Source: Zizania palustris
Lineage: Eukaryota > Streptophyta > Magnoliopsida > Poales > Poaceae
DNA length: 64,000 nucleotides
Direction: 5' to 3'
NCBI GenBank assembly: GCA_019279435.1
Contig: JAAALK010000289.1
Location: 87,203,023-87,267,022, forward strand
Position numbers and translations under genes: made by a program. Position 1 is the first letter of the stretch. The number at the start of each line of letters is the position of its first letter. Below are positions 21,095 to 32,468 of the stretch, piece by piece. Below the pieces are notes generated by a model. It was given only the letters and a program-made list of their open reading frames with translations. It did not search any database and had not been told where the DNA came from.

Positions 21095-23039
21095 AGTTTT
21101 AATTTTGTTAAAATATAGCCCAATAATTTAATAGTTAGTCTAATAATCTATTTTTCTAATTAGCTAACTTTATTCATCTTCTGTCATATCTCCCTAATAG
21201 CCAACGAATATTGCTACGTCATTACGTACCGCTGAAAAAGTCATATGTGTTTCATATAATTCTATTATTTTTTTAGTCCTTTTAAATAAACTCTTGGAAA
21301 AATAAAGAATCATCTTGTTATATGATATAGTCTATGATGTGTTTTTCTATGATTTATTATAAAGGTGTCACAAATTTTTTATATTGATTTGATCTCCATG
21401 ATAATTGTGAAAGTTGTCCGTTTAAGTGTAGTATAAGTAAATTTGACTATCCTCTATAGAAGATATTTTATTGGTACTATCCAATGTAATTTGTCAAACA
21501 CACCACTGTCCATAAAGTGTAGACCACCACCTTGGTGGTTGGCATGGCAGTTACGACGACATCTACTAGCTGCTACCCTATCTAGATGGAAGTATTATTT
21601 TTCTTATGTTTTATCATTATTCACTAGAAATTATATTGGTTCACTAGTGTTAAGAATGTGATATAAATTATTTTGATATATGTGTATCTAGATTGAGTGT
21701 TTATCATTGATTTAGTTTATCGTTGTTATTAAATCAATTTTTAGTATATCATATGCATGATTTGTAGCATGTTTAATTTCGTACCCCCATTATATAACTC
21801 CTAGGTCCGCCACTGCCTCGGACCAACGGTGCAGTACCCTCAATCATTCCACTGACCCCCGAAGTAGTCACTAGACGTCGAGCACCCAGAGGCCCCCGAG
21901 CTGCTCCCACGGTGCTCATAACTGATTACACCAGTTCCCGAGACCCGGAGCTCCCCTCCGAAGGAGATGAAGACCTTACTGAGGATGAGGTTACCCAAGT
22001 ATTGCATCTTTAGGAGGAAGTAGCAAGGTGGAGGCAAGAGGCTGCTGATCGACTTCGCTCTCAAGCCTCCACTCATGCTCCGGAAGGGCCTCAAGATGGC
22101 GGTCCTAGTAATCTCCCCGAAGCAATCCAAGTCCCGGAGGAATCCGAGAATGCATCCTTTGACGATGAGTCTCCGTTGCATCCGGACCTACAGAAAGTGC
22201 CCTTCGACCCCAGGTTTAAGGCCTCGAAGCTACACAAATACTCCGGTGGGTCTGACCCCAGAGATTTCTCTCATTCGTATGCTTTGGCAATAGAAGCCAG
22301 TGGAGGGTTGCGTAACACTATGGCAAAGTATTTCCCCCTCACACTTGAAGGTGTAGCTCTCCGATAGTTCTAGTCTCTAAAGCCAGGATCGATCAAGTCT
22401 TGGGAGTAGCTGAAAAGGAAGTTTGTAAGCAACTTCCAGGGTACATTTGTAGCCCCAATGTTGACCGGGAGTCTGTTTCAGGTGATGCAGCGAGCGGGGG
22501 AGACACTTCGGGAGTATTTCACACGCTTTGCCCACATCAAGTCTCAGATCAAAGGCTTGTCTACCTCTTCGGTAGTCGATGCCGTGCGCGAAGGGGTGTT
22601 GAACCCAGATCTCCTCAGCAAGCTTCATCAGAAACTGGTGTCATCTGTGGCATAGCTGATGGCATACTTCGAACAATATGCCATGGCAGAGGAAGGCTGC
22701 ATCCAAATAACTGCAACACCTGTACCAGCCCTTCGAGAAGTGAATACGGAGCTCGAAGTCCCAACCTCTCCGCAAGCCCCCCTTGATAGTCATTTCAACG
22801 ATCATAGGCGGGGAAAGAAACACTTCCGCTCCGAGGTGTTAAACATTGCACCCTCCACCCCAAAGACGCCTGTCAACTTTCAACAGGCACAAGGTTTCAA
22901 GGCTAGTGCTTCGAAGCCCCACAAAAGAGTAGATGGCAGGCGTCAAAGCTTCTTCTGTTACGTGCATGGTGAGAATAGAAGCCATGACACGAAAGATTGT
23001 AAGTCTGTATTAACCTTTCGGGGTGAATACCTAGGATGA
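20922..23039 (+). pseudogene. Gypsy gag of Tat copy 2, interrupted by a hAT element
   Basis: Starts MPPKRSLASDPPRRSPR at 20922 and is broken at codon 16-18 by the 841-bp hAT element. It resumes at 21824 (RTNGAVP-like). Later motifs are ASFDDESPLHPDLQKVPFDP, SYALAIEASGG, MAKYFPLTLEGVALR, ETLREYFTRFAHIKSQI, and a zinc-finger-like CYVHGENRSHDTKDCKS near 22960-23010. Stops near 22365, 22653 and 23039 break it. Confidence 0.75.
20975..21815. mobile_element. Non-autonomous hAT-superfamily DNA transposon
   Basis: 841 bp with terminal inverted repeats CAGGGGCGGACCTA and CAGTGGCGGACCTA. It is flanked by a perfect 8-bp target duplication CCTCGGAC (20967-20974 and 21816-21823). The interior is AT-rich, with a TA microsatellite near 21045-21090 and no transposase ORF. 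The 8-bp duplication and C-A-G terminus are hAT hallmarks. Confidence 0.9.
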
Positions 23040-23311
23040 AGTATAGGGAGAGGTACTTCGGACCGAGCCCCTCTAGCGGTACGTTCGGAGCCCGTGCAAG
23101 TCGTGGCTCGAGCCAGCAACCCCGAAGCACCCATGCAGCTCCCGGTGGCCAATATTATGCCACCACCAAAGAAGGAAGATCCCCAAGATCGCGGCAAACG
23201 AGTGGTCCTGCCCATCTCCAGAGGGAGCACCCTCGGTAATATGTAAAAAGGCAGCGAAGATAATATATTCGCGAAGTAGGGCACATAGGGACCTCCAATT
23301 CGGCGGTAGAA

Positions 23312-23731
23312 ATGCCCGAGTGGTCCCATGTACCTATTTCTTTTACTGCCAATGATGCTGTGGGGGTGAAATTCCCTCATGCTGACCCCCTTGTTATTTC
23401 AGCCGATATAGCGACAGTCGAAGTCCAAAGGATCCTGGTGGACGGTGGAAGCTCCGCAGATATACTCTTCATCCAAGCCTTCGACCAGATGTGCATTCCT
23501 CGGAGGCTCTTACTTTTGGCAGCTCGCCCACTCCAAGGCTTCACAGGTCCTCCTCTTGATGCCCTCGGCCAGATAGGCCTCGAGGTTGCCTTCGGAGAGG
23601 GGCCCCTAGCCAGGATGGAGGAGGTGATCTTCGACGTCATCGATGCCCTATATGCCTATAATGCAATTACTTGTGTCTCAAGATGCCCACGCAAGGTAGA
23701 GTTCCCACTATCTCAGGAGACCAAGCTCTAG
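23312..23731 (+). pseudogene. Gypsy aspartic protease of Tat copy 2
   Basis: Begins MPEWSHVPISFTANDAVGVK and carries the active-site loop ILVDGGSSADILF, then GPPLDALGQIGLEVAFGEGP. It is close to the protease at 2209-2721 but loses the C-terminal third after YAYNA, where a short deletion shifts the frame. Confidence 0.75.
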
Positions 23732-23867
23732 CCTGAAGAGCGGAGTATGGCCATGGTCCATCACTGGACCATCGGCAAGTGCATAGCATCTTGGAGCACA
23801 CGGAGGAGGCTTCGGAGTCTTCAAGCTCCATGAAGGCCCTTCCCTAAAGCCAAGCCTGGAAGGTGAT

Positions 23868-24701
23868 GTGATCACGAAGATGATCCTGAAAGATGGTAAG
23901 GAGTACCCAATACAATTCGGCAAGGGGCTACCTTCGGAGATATCTACTTCACTAGAGGATGTAGTTAAACAAAATTTGGATATCTTTGCCTGGACTGACG
24001 AAGACATCACTGGGGTTGACCGGAGCATCATCGAGCATAGTTTGCTTGTCAACCCGTAGGCTAGGAGTGCGCTAGGGACTCCGTAAGTTATCAGCAGAGA
24101 GGACAGACCTCGCCAAGGTGGAGATGGAAAAATTGCTAAGGGCTGGCATTATCAGGAAAGTAGCCCACACGGAGTGGTTGGCTAACCCTGTTTTTGTCAG
24201 GAAGAAGGGCTCCGGCAATTGGCGCATGTGCATTGATTTCACATCATTAAATAAAGCATGCCCGCGAGACCCCTCCTACCCTATGCCCCGAATAGACCAG
24301 CTGGTGGATTCTACGGCTGGCTCCGAATTACTAAGCTTCCTGGATGCATACTCCGGTTATCATTAGGTCTGGCTAAAGCGCGAAGATGAAGCCAAGACGA
24401 GCTTTATAACCCCCTCCGGAGTATTTTGTTATGTTAGAATGCCTTTTGGCTTGCGGAATGTCGGAGCCACCTTCTCACGTTTGATAGCTAGGGATCTAGG
24501 TCATCAAATAGGTCAAAATGTCGAAGTTCTATATGGATGACATTGTAATAAAGAGTGCTGTAAAGCACCATCATAGCCTAGACTTAGCATGTGGAGTTCG
24601 CCTCAACCTTGAAAAATGTATATTTGGGGTGCAAGCAGGAAAACTGCTAGGGTACATAGTTTCGAGTAGGGGAATCAAAGCTAGCCCGACGCAGATAAGC
24701 G
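23868..24701 (+). pseudogene. Gypsy reverse transcriptase of Tat copy 2
   Basis: Linker VVKQNLDIFAWTDEDITGVD at 23960-24020. RT motifs follow: GIIRKVAHTEWLANPVFVRK, WRMCIDFTSLNKACPRDP, FLDAYSGYH and FYMDDIVIK (the catalytic box reads YMDD). It ends KLLGYIVSSRGIKASPTQI, at which point the copia LTR begins. Internal stops at 24061, 24366 and 24475 break the frame. Confidence 0.8.
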
Positions 24702-24816
24702 TGAGGAGCCATGCTGAAGAGTGTGGGCCTCATGGCTCTAGATGTGATGAGTCATTGTCAACGATAGTCAAAGAGGACTGAAGAGGAAGAGAAGACCTAT
24801 TGTGTCTGGGCCGCGT

Positions 24817-25018
24817 GTGACTCAGGTACACGGGCAGCGAGCGACTGCCGGGCAGAGGGGCCGTGAAGTCGGGTTGGCCCAATCTAGGTACATGGGCTAG
24901 GAGCAGCAAAGGATCCACTGGGCTGTTGACCAGGATTGACTCAGGTACACGGGCGGTGAGCGATTGCTGGGCTGAGAGAGCTGCGGAATCGGGCTGGCCC
25001 AATCCGGGTACCTGGTGC
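24817..25018. repeat. Imperfect tandem duplication in copia LTR U3
   Basis: The segment starting GACTCAGGTACACGGGC near 24820 and ending TTGGCCCAATCTAGGTAC is repeated from about 24938 (GACTCAGGTACACGGGCGG, ending CTGGCCCAATCCGGGTAC). The period is about 120 bp. It lies in the promoter half of the LTR. Confidence 0.75.
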
Positions 25019-25292
25019 AAAGCCGATGGACGCTTTGTCAGTTTCGGCGCAAAACTGACGACCGCTGATCTTGGATCAGACTGTTCAGAGGTGAAGCCAT
25101 AGTCGCTACGAAAGCTCCGCTTCCGGATAAGTCATCTGTAAATAGGAGTTTACTATTTTGTCCTTAGGCCCACAGTCAGTCAGTCGAGTCTGTAAAAATA
25201 TCCTAAGGGCAGTTTGGTTTTTTTCCTTTTATTTCAGCGTCTGTAAAAAACCCTAAGGGTCTGGTGGAATATTCCTAGTCTATTGGGTTGCC

Positions 25293-25300
25293 TATAAATA
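25293..25300 (+). promoter_or_regulatory. LTR TATA box
   Basis: TATAAATA in GTTGCCTATAAATAGGGCCC, inside the Sirevirus-like LTR. Confidence 0.6.
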
Positions 25301-26412
25301 GGGCCCCAATCCCTAGGGTTACCCATTCTGTAATTCACTTTAATCCAGCAAAAAGTTTGGGTCACTTTGTACATCGTTTTCCTGCTCCTCTCCCTGTCTG
25401 CGCCGCCTCTGTTCATCGCAAGCAAATCAAGCCTGTTTTTTCATCATTCAGGTTTTTTTTCTTTTAATCTTCTCGGCTTGCGTGTTTCTGTTCGATTCCG
25501 CTTTCAGATTTCGCAGCAGAAACTCTTGTTTATTCGGAAGATCTTTATTGCGTGTGATTTGTTTTCATCGAGCACCATCTTTCGGTAGCATCTGTTTTGT
25601 CGATAGCCTTCTTGGATTGACAGCCCATCTAGCTGCAACATAGGCTGTTCTTCCTTACCTCTAGGGCCTATGGCCTAGAAAGGCATAATAGTTTCTTATT
25701 TCCACGTACTTGCTGCAGAAAAGCTTGTTCTTTACAGCTAGCTGAAGTACTGATGGCACAGCTAGTGCAAATAGCCTGCGGCTAGCTTTTGGTTTCTTGT
25801 GTTCTTTGATTTTAGTTTTTCCAGGCGTTTGCGTGTTGATCTGTCCAGGCAAAGCTTCTCCACAAAACTGTGTAGAGCATTTTTCTTATTCAAGTCACTT
25901 CCATGCACAGTTTTTAAGGGAGCATGTTTCATCACTCAGCTGTAGGCTTCGCTAGCGATGTCTGTGGACACACCTTCAACTTTTTTGTGGTCTTCGCACT
26001 GCTTGCGGACCTCGAAATCTGTTAGGCCTTGACATCGGGTGTGTCTTTTGGAGCTCTTAGCAGACTTCAATTCGAAGTATTCTTCAGTACGAAGCTCAAG
26101 ACTCATTCAGTCTTCACTTCTGTATTCGAAGCTCTGCAGAGCACTTCGCTGTTTTTGAACTTCGCTCCGAAGGTTGTTTCTGTACTTCAAATGATACTTT
26201 TCCTTTCGGGCCAGCAGACTTCGGCTATGGAAAAATTGCAACAAAGTCCTTGTTTTGCTTCGAAGGTTTTTTCTCGGGCTTCGTCTTTAGCTTCGGACTA
26301 AGTTCGATCAAAATTAGCTCTTCGCTCAATGTGTGCTATCGTGTGTTTCTTTTTACACTGTGTCGTGCGAGGGTATTTCGTTCCGAAGTAGGCTTCACAT
26401 TTTTTTACACAC

Positions 26413-26535
26413 GTTAATAGCCTCCACACAACAACTTCGAAGCAGGCTTCGACACATTCACTGCAGGCTTCGACATTGCATACTTCGAAGCAGGCTTCGA
26501 CACATCCACCGTAGGCTTCGACACTACAAAGCAGG
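26413..26535. repeat. Short degenerate repeats, GCAGGCTTCGACA type
   Basis: Five or more copies of a word like GCAGGCTTCGACA at roughly 15-50 bp spacing near the end of the LTR. Many more CTTCG-rich words occur from 25930 onward. Confidence 0.65.
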
Positions 26536-26937
26536 CTTCGTCAAGTACCTTACTAGAGACAACCGTGAACAGTAACTTCTCATCGCCTTTTAACGTACAC
26601 ACGGAGTTTTTGCTGTGATGGTTTAGCTCTGAGTACCTTGATTTGCTCATGTTTTAAATGCTATGTTATTCTGCCTATTAGCACTGTATTGGTGTTTCTT
26701 TGTCTAGGACACCAGTCGTTTCTAGGCTAGATACTTTTAGGCTTTGACGATCTGTTTACGTTTTGCTGCTAAGTCTTTTGAGGTGCATTGGGTGTTGGGA
26801 GCAGGCCATTGATTCGAAAGAATTTTTTAGGCGCCCATTCACCCCCCTCTGGTCGCTACTTTCGGTCCTACAAGTGGTATCAGACCCTGGTTAGGGTTTT
26901 TCCATACCTTAACCGGTTCTAAAACCTAGTTGTGATC

Positions 26938-28536
26938 ATGACGTCTCCTGGAAAGGTCCCGTCCTTGGAAGCTTATGGCTATAATTATTGGAAGACTCAC
27001 ATGCGAGCCTATCTCATGAGCCAAAGCTCGGACATCTGGGACATTTGTGTTCACGCTACTTTCACCATATTGCCAGTTGCTGAGCGTAATTCTCCTGATA
27101 TTATCGCCCAACATCTGAACAACAACAAAGCGGTGAACATTTTGTTTTCTGGCTTAGGTCCCACTGAATTTGAGCGAGTGAGCCATCTCACAACTGCTAG
27201 AGAGATCTGGGCTACCCTCCACGCACACCATGAGGGGACAACCTAGGTCAAGGCTCGGCTCTATCATACCTACCGGCGTGAATATGGAAATTTCACACAG
27301 AAGCCGGGTGAATCTGTTGAAGCATTGTTTGGTCATTTTCAATCGATTATAAACAAGCTTCAGGCCAACACGACTGAGGGTGTTCAGTTAGTCTCAGTTC
27401 ATGAGCAGGCGCTCAAGGTTCTCCATACCTTGGACCCTAAGATCTGGGAGATCAAGGTATCCTCTATCATTGAGAGCACATCTTATGATACCTTGACCAT
27501 TTCTGAGTTGTTTAGCAAGCTGAAGGCCACTGAGGTTGATACCCAGTTGAGATCAAATCTCACTAGCTCTGGATCAAAGTCCCTGACCCTTGCTACACCA
27601 TTTGCTGACCCCTCCTCTGTGAGCTGTGCTGGGTTCTCCTTGATGTCTATCACAAAGGACCAGCTTGAGTCGTTAGGAGATGATGACCTGTGTATTTTTA
27701 ACAACTGGGTGCGTCATGTTTATGACAAGAGAATGTTCAAAAGACACGACACAAAATCCGGGTGCTTTGAGTGTGGTGACCCAGGACACTTCATCGCTGA
27801 CTGCCCCAAGCGTAATGGTCACAAGAAGGGCACCGGTGGTGGCTTCCACGACTCAGGCATGCACGACAGCTCCTCCTTCAACAAGAGCAAGGCAAAGACC
27901 AGATTCTTCAGAAAGGCCCTGAAGGACTACCGGCGAGAGAACAAGAAGCACAGCAAGGCTTTCTTCGCCGAGATAGAGAAGAGCTACTCCAAGCGTTCCA
28001 CGTCTTCTTCCTCTTCATCGAGCTCAAACAATGAGGAGATAGTCATCAGGAAGGGGAATGACAAGGACAATCCGGCGGGCCTATGCTTCATGGCTTTCAG
28101 GGACAGACCGAAGAGTCACTCACATCAACGCCGAAGATCCCGCAAGAGCTTCTGCTCAATGGTCTTGGGGATAAGGAAGAGAAGGGCTCCTCCGATGACT
28201 CCGATGACGACGACAACGAAAAGGTATCATCTTTATGAACGTGAAATTGTTGATTTACTTGAAAGTAATCGTCGGGAGTTAAAATATCGAGAAAAACTGC
28301 TTAGAGGGGCTAAGAAAAGGATAGATGAATTGGAGAGTGAGCTTGCCGTGGCCAACGACAGAATTGAGAGTCTATCCTCTTCCCCTTGCTTGGGTGATAG
28401 CAGTGAGTGCCCAAAGTGTAAGGTGCTTCTGTGTGACCTGTCGACTCTGAAGTCCAGGTACACAGAAAGGGTTGATGAAAGGGATGCTTTGGCCACTGAG
28501 CTTGAAAGCGCTCAGCTGGAGCTGAAAGATGCTTAA
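26938..28536 (+). pseudogene. Copia gag (Sirevirus-like) with zinc knuckle and coiled coil
   Basis: Gag starts MTSPGKVPSLEAYGYNYWK at 26938, 65 bp past the LTR. The first frame ends at a TAG at 27244-27246. It resumes in the same frame through ARLYHTYRREYGNF into the 403-aa frame 27325-28536. The UBN2-type capsid region is followed by a CCHC knuckle (CFECGDPGHFIADC, codons near 27767-27805). A basic/serine-rich linker and a Glu/Leu-rich predicted coiled coil (LYEREIVDLLESNRRELKYR) follow. One in-frame stop makes it a pseudogene. Gag packages element RNA into particles. Confidence 0.75.
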
Positions 28537-28548
28537 GCCACTGTCGTC

Positions 28549-29692
28549 GTGCCCTGTGCTGATTGCCCATCTCATCTAGCTAGTCTAGCTGAGCTGAAAG
28601 CCAAGGGCGATGAGCATTTGGGTGAGTTGGAGAGAGTGAGAGCTGAGCTGGCGCAGACTAGGCTAGAGCTTGAGACACTATTAGTTCCACCCACTGTCTG
28701 TGAGAACTGCTTGTCTCTTAGACTGGAGTTGATTAAGCTAAAAGCCGAAAAGTCTGTCCAAGTAGATAGAGAGTGTGAGACCTGCTTGTCTCAGGTGGAG
28801 GTTCTAGCTTCTTTGAGAGAGGAGCTAGTTGATGCCCAGAATGAAAACTTTTACCTCCATTCTATCCTAAGTTGGATCAGTGCCAGAGAGCCACAGCTCG
28901 GCATGATGATCCAGCAGTTTAAGAGGCAGGATGGGTTTGGGGTAGGCTACACCTACACCAAGGCTTACTTTGAGAGTGCCATTAGCCGGGCATTGCAGTG
29001 GAGTAAAATGACTCCTGAGTAGAGATACCCCAACACACACTCCACTGAGTCTTTCTAGGCTAGTCAGCCCAAGGATGGAGTGTTCCAAGAACAGCCCAAA
29101 GCTCCACCCAAGATGCCCATCTGAGTTCCAAAGCCCAAACACCTCCACACTTCTCTTGACTCTCTTCCTGGACTCTCTCACACCAAGAAGTCTACACCAA
29201 ACACCACTAAGCCCAAGAACCCCAAGCCTCAACCACATCCCAAGAAGCCCACTTATCATTGTGAGTACTGTCAAAGAGACGGGCATCTTGCGGAGTTTTT
29301 TCTTCAGGAGGAAGCGGGTTGAGAGAGCAGAGAGAGCTCGTGATGGCCAGGAGCAGTTCTACCAGCAAGGTGGTAGACTGAGAGTTCCTCGACACGGAGA
29401 GAGGCTGGAGGGCAGGCCGCGTCGTGTAGGTGGTGGTAGAGGAGACGGCTTTCATGCTCATGCTCCAGATGGTGGTGTTCATTCCGGCAGAGCTCCAGAC
29501 CATTCTGGATATGGTCCGGGACCTCGTGGCCGAGTTGTTAGGCAGAACCGAGGACCGCGCTTTGAGCCGCGTTTTGGTCCGAACTCTTATGATGATTTCT
29601 TCTTTCCGTCTTTTGAGCAGATGGCTCGACACTGGTTTAGCTCTTTTGCTAAACCTGTTGCCGGACCATTTGCTCCCCCTTACAACCACTAA
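28549..29692 (+). pseudogene. Copia gag C-terminal extension with second zinc-knuckle-like motif
   Basis: After a stop at 28534-28536 the frame continues with Cys-pair heptads (PCADCPSHLASLAELKAKGD, CENCLSLRLELIKLK, CETCLSQVEVLASLREEL). It then gives a degraded second knuckle, YHCEYCQRDGHLAEFF, near 29250-29300. The paired Cys-x-x-Cys coiled-coil repeats and the CxYCxRxGHL motif are typical of Sirevirus gag. Stops and frameshifts are frequent from 29022 on. Confidence 0.65.
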
Positions 29693-29694
29693 TT

Positions 29695-31018
29695 ATGCAG
29701 GATCGGAGACTAGAGGACGTTTGGATCATGGACTTAGGATGCTCTCGCCACATGACGGGACATCGCAGATGGTTCTCCAGTCTCACTCCCCCGAGCTCCA
29801 AAGAGTACATCACATTCGGGAACAGTGGTCAAGGGAAGGTACACGGCATTGGCTCAATTCGCATCTCTGACCATTTCTCTTTAAAGAACGTTGCTTTGGT
29901 TGGAAATTTGAACTTCAATTTGATTTCTATTTCGCAACTTCTTGAGGATGGGTTGGAGGTTCATTTTAAGAAGGGCAGTTCTTCTGTGATTGATTCTAGA
30001 GGGTCTTTAATTTGCCAGATCTTACCTTTTGGTAAGGTTTTTCGGATTGACTTCTCTAGTTCTTTTGGCCCTTCTCGTTGTTTGATTGCTGGATCCTCCT
30101 CTAAGCTCTGGAAGTGGTATAGGAGGTTAGGTCATTTGAGTTTTGATCTGCTAGTCAGGTTGAGCTCTATGGACCTCATCCGAGGATTGCCCAAGCTTAA
30201 AATGGAGAAGGATCTAGTTTGCCATCCCTATCATCACGGGAAAATGGTTTTCGCTTCTCACTCACCTGTGACTCGGGTGATGACTTCGTATCCGGGCGAG
30301 CTGTTACACATGGACACTGTTGGTCCAGCTCGGGTGCGCTCAGTCGGTGGGAAGTGGTATGTGCTTGTGATTGTTGACGACTTTTCTCGATTCTCGTGGG
30401 TTTTCTTTTTGGAGTCTAAGGATGAGACTTTTCATTTTGTTCATGACTTGATTTTGAAGCTGAAGAATGAGAACAATGGTCGGATGCGAGCAATTCGCTC
30501 CAACAACGGCTCTGAGTTCAAGAACTCTTAGTTCGTTAGCTTCTGTAGTGATTAGGGTCTTGACCATCAGTTTTCTACTCCTTACACTCCCCACAGAATG
30601 GTGTTGTGGAACGAAAGAACCGCATGCTAGTCGAGATGGCCAGGATGATGCTCGATGAGCACAGGACTCCTATGCGCTTTTGGGCTGAAGCCATGAACAC
30701 AACTTGCTATCTGGCCAACCGCATTTTTTTTAGAGCTTACCTTGGTAAGACTTCATATGAGTTGCGGTTTGGCAGACCACCCAAGGTGAGCAACTTGCGA
30801 GTGTTTGGCTGCAAGTGCTTTGTGCTCAAGAAGGGATGGCATTTGGACAAATTTGAGTCTCGTTGCTGGGATGAAGTTTTTCTTGGCTACGCTTTACATT
30901 CACGAGGCTTCCGTGTTTGGAACCTCGATTCCCAACAGCTTGTCGAGACTTGCGAGGTTTCATTTGATGAGTCCTTGCCTTCTTTGACTCCTTCTTTTGA
31001 GCTTTCTAGAGATGGTTA
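29695..31018 (+). pseudogene. Copia protease and integrase
   Basis: Frame 29695-30531 starts with the protease loop WIMDLGCSRHMTG; the usual DSG is DLG, so it is probably dead. Integrase follows (WYRRLGHLSFDLL; HMDTVGPARV with the first D; DDFSRFSWVFFLESKDE; SNNGSEFKN, where the second D is N). Frame 30606-31019 carries ERKNRMLVEMARMML and VFGCKCFVLKK. An in-frame stop lies near 30531. Nothing of RT survives. Confidence 0.8.
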
Positions 31019-31066
31019 GCTCGGAGAGTACATCGAAAGACGAGGACACTCCAGCTGTTAGCGTGG

Positions 31067-31216
31067 AATAACGACGGAGTAAAAACAATTAACCCTCGTT
31101 CGTAAAAGGGGTTTATACAAGGGAAAAGAGGGTGCCATCGCACTGCACGCACGCGTAGACAGGAGAACAAGACGCGACGCGCAGTCGCCGCAAGCCCGCA
31201 ACCTTGCGAAGTTGCG
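31067..31216 (+). promoter_or_regulatory. Short 5' flank and candidate core promoter of the APE1L-like gene
   Basis: About 150 bp lie between recognisable copia sequence and the start codon. TTTATACAA at 31112-31120 is a candidate TATA element about 100 bp before the ATG. The GC content rises sharply from 31140. This is inference from position only. Confidence 0.3.
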
Positions 31217-31432
31217 ATGAAGCGCTTCTTCCATCCCGTGCCCAAGGAGGGCTCCCCGGCCAAGAAGAGGCCCGTCTCCACCGACTCCGGGGCCGACGCC
31301 CCCGCCGCCGGCGAGGAGCCGCGCAAGTTCGTGACGTGGAACGCCAACAGCCTGTTACTCAGGATGAAGAACGACTGGCCAGCCTTCTGCGACTTCGTCT
31401 CCCGCGTCGATCCCGACGTCATCTGCGTCCAG
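31217..31432 (+). CDS. APE1L: APE1L-like gene, exon 1
   Basis: 72 codons, ATG to ICVQ, with donor CAG/GTGAGC at 31433. This ATG is chosen because MKRFF opens plant members of the family and upstream sequence is non-coding. It holds the conserved KFVTWNANSLLLRMKNDW. The exon is GC-rich at the start, as is usual for grass first exons. Confidence 0.88.
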
Positions 31433-32429
31433 GTGAGCGATGGGGGTTTCATCGGGCGCCCTTTCTTGGCACGTATTTTCTCCCTTAGGGTTTAGTTTGC
31501 AGTGCTGTATGGCTGTTGGGAGCGGGTTTTAGGTGAGTATGCTGCAATGTGGCATGCCAGATCCGCGGTTGCTCATAGGCATTTGGTCGAACATGCTGTG
31601 GGCGTACGTTTTACGATAATTTGTATGGTCAGATTAAACTAAGGAGGTGTGATCCCAATAGAAATTGGAATTTTGTGGCCTGCAAGGGTTTTGTCCTTTA
31701 CTAAATGTTATCTCAAAGCACATATAGGGCATGGTTCCATGCATTGTATTGTATTGTATTCGCATGCCCTCAGAAGATGATTGCCTTGTTTCTTGCAAGT
31801 GGTGTCGCCAGGAAAAGCATGAAGGCAATGATGCTGTATATGTTTCTTGTTTGTTGATTATTTACCTCCTGCAGTGTTCATACCCCAGTTATTTGTCTGT
31901 TCAGTTATCCACTAATGATGCTAACACAAGTACTGCATCCAGGGCATGTTGCTACAGACTGTAGACTGTATGGTGAAGTGGTTTGCCTCAATTTAAATAT
32001 TTAATTCAATATATAAGAAAACAATTGTTCCCTATATTGAATCATTGAGCCTATTTTGTTTGTACCATTCTGCCTGCAGGACAGGGTGTTTGTTACCCAC
32101 AAAGTTGAGGTGCACATAATATTGTAATGCTATCATTGTTTGTCCTTCTACTGTTAAGTCTGCCGCTTTTTCTCTCCTATCTGGGTGGACAACTATTTTG
32201 GTCTTCCCCGATATTTTTTTTATCAGCAGTACTTCATAAATGCAATTTAAGCATATGTTTCATAAATGTCTTACTAGGATATTAACTAAACTTCTTTATC
32301 AGGAAGTGCGGATGCCAGCAGCTGGTTTGAAAGGGTCACCAAAAAATCCTAGTGAACTGAAAGATGACACAAGATCATCACGGGAGGAAAAGCAGGTAAT
32401 GCAGGCATTAAAAGATTAACAAAACTTTC

Positions 32430-32468
<39 letters not shown>

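Larger units (their letters stand above)
20222..24701 (+). mobile_element. Ty3/gypsy retrotransposon, Tat lineage, copy 2 (3' end missing)
   Basis: Plus-strand relative of copy 1: 5' LTR 20222-20715, primer site TTGGCGCCGTCCGTGGGGAA at 20717-20736, gag, protease and RT. It is cut within the RT/RNase H region at 24701 by a copia LTR. It carries a hAT insertion in the start of gag, and many stops elsewhere. Confidence 0.8.
24702..26872 (+). repeat. 5' LTR of Sirevirus-like copia element
   Basis: 2171 bp from TGAGGAGCCATG to TTCGGTCCTACA. The end (CCATTCACCCCCCTCTGGTC) is typical of Sireviruses. TATA box TATAAATA at 25293-25300. Confidence 0.8.
24702..31066 (+). mobile_element. Sirevirus-like copia element, 3' truncated
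   Basis: 5' LTR 24702-26872, primer site AGTGGTATCAGACCCTGG at 26873-26890, a long gag with a zinc knuckle and coiled-coil tail, a second zinc-knuckle-like segment, protease and integrase. Sequence identity fades near 31066; RT, RNase H and the 3' LTR are missing. The large gag and the very long LTR are Sirevirus features. It lies immediately upstream of the APE1L-like host gene. Confidence 0.8.

Noticed and set aside
29075..29692. 205-aa plus-strand ORF as a separate gene
   Set aside because: It is an off-frame reading of the Sirevirus-like gag extension; the recognisable YHCEYCQRDGHL motif is in another frame.
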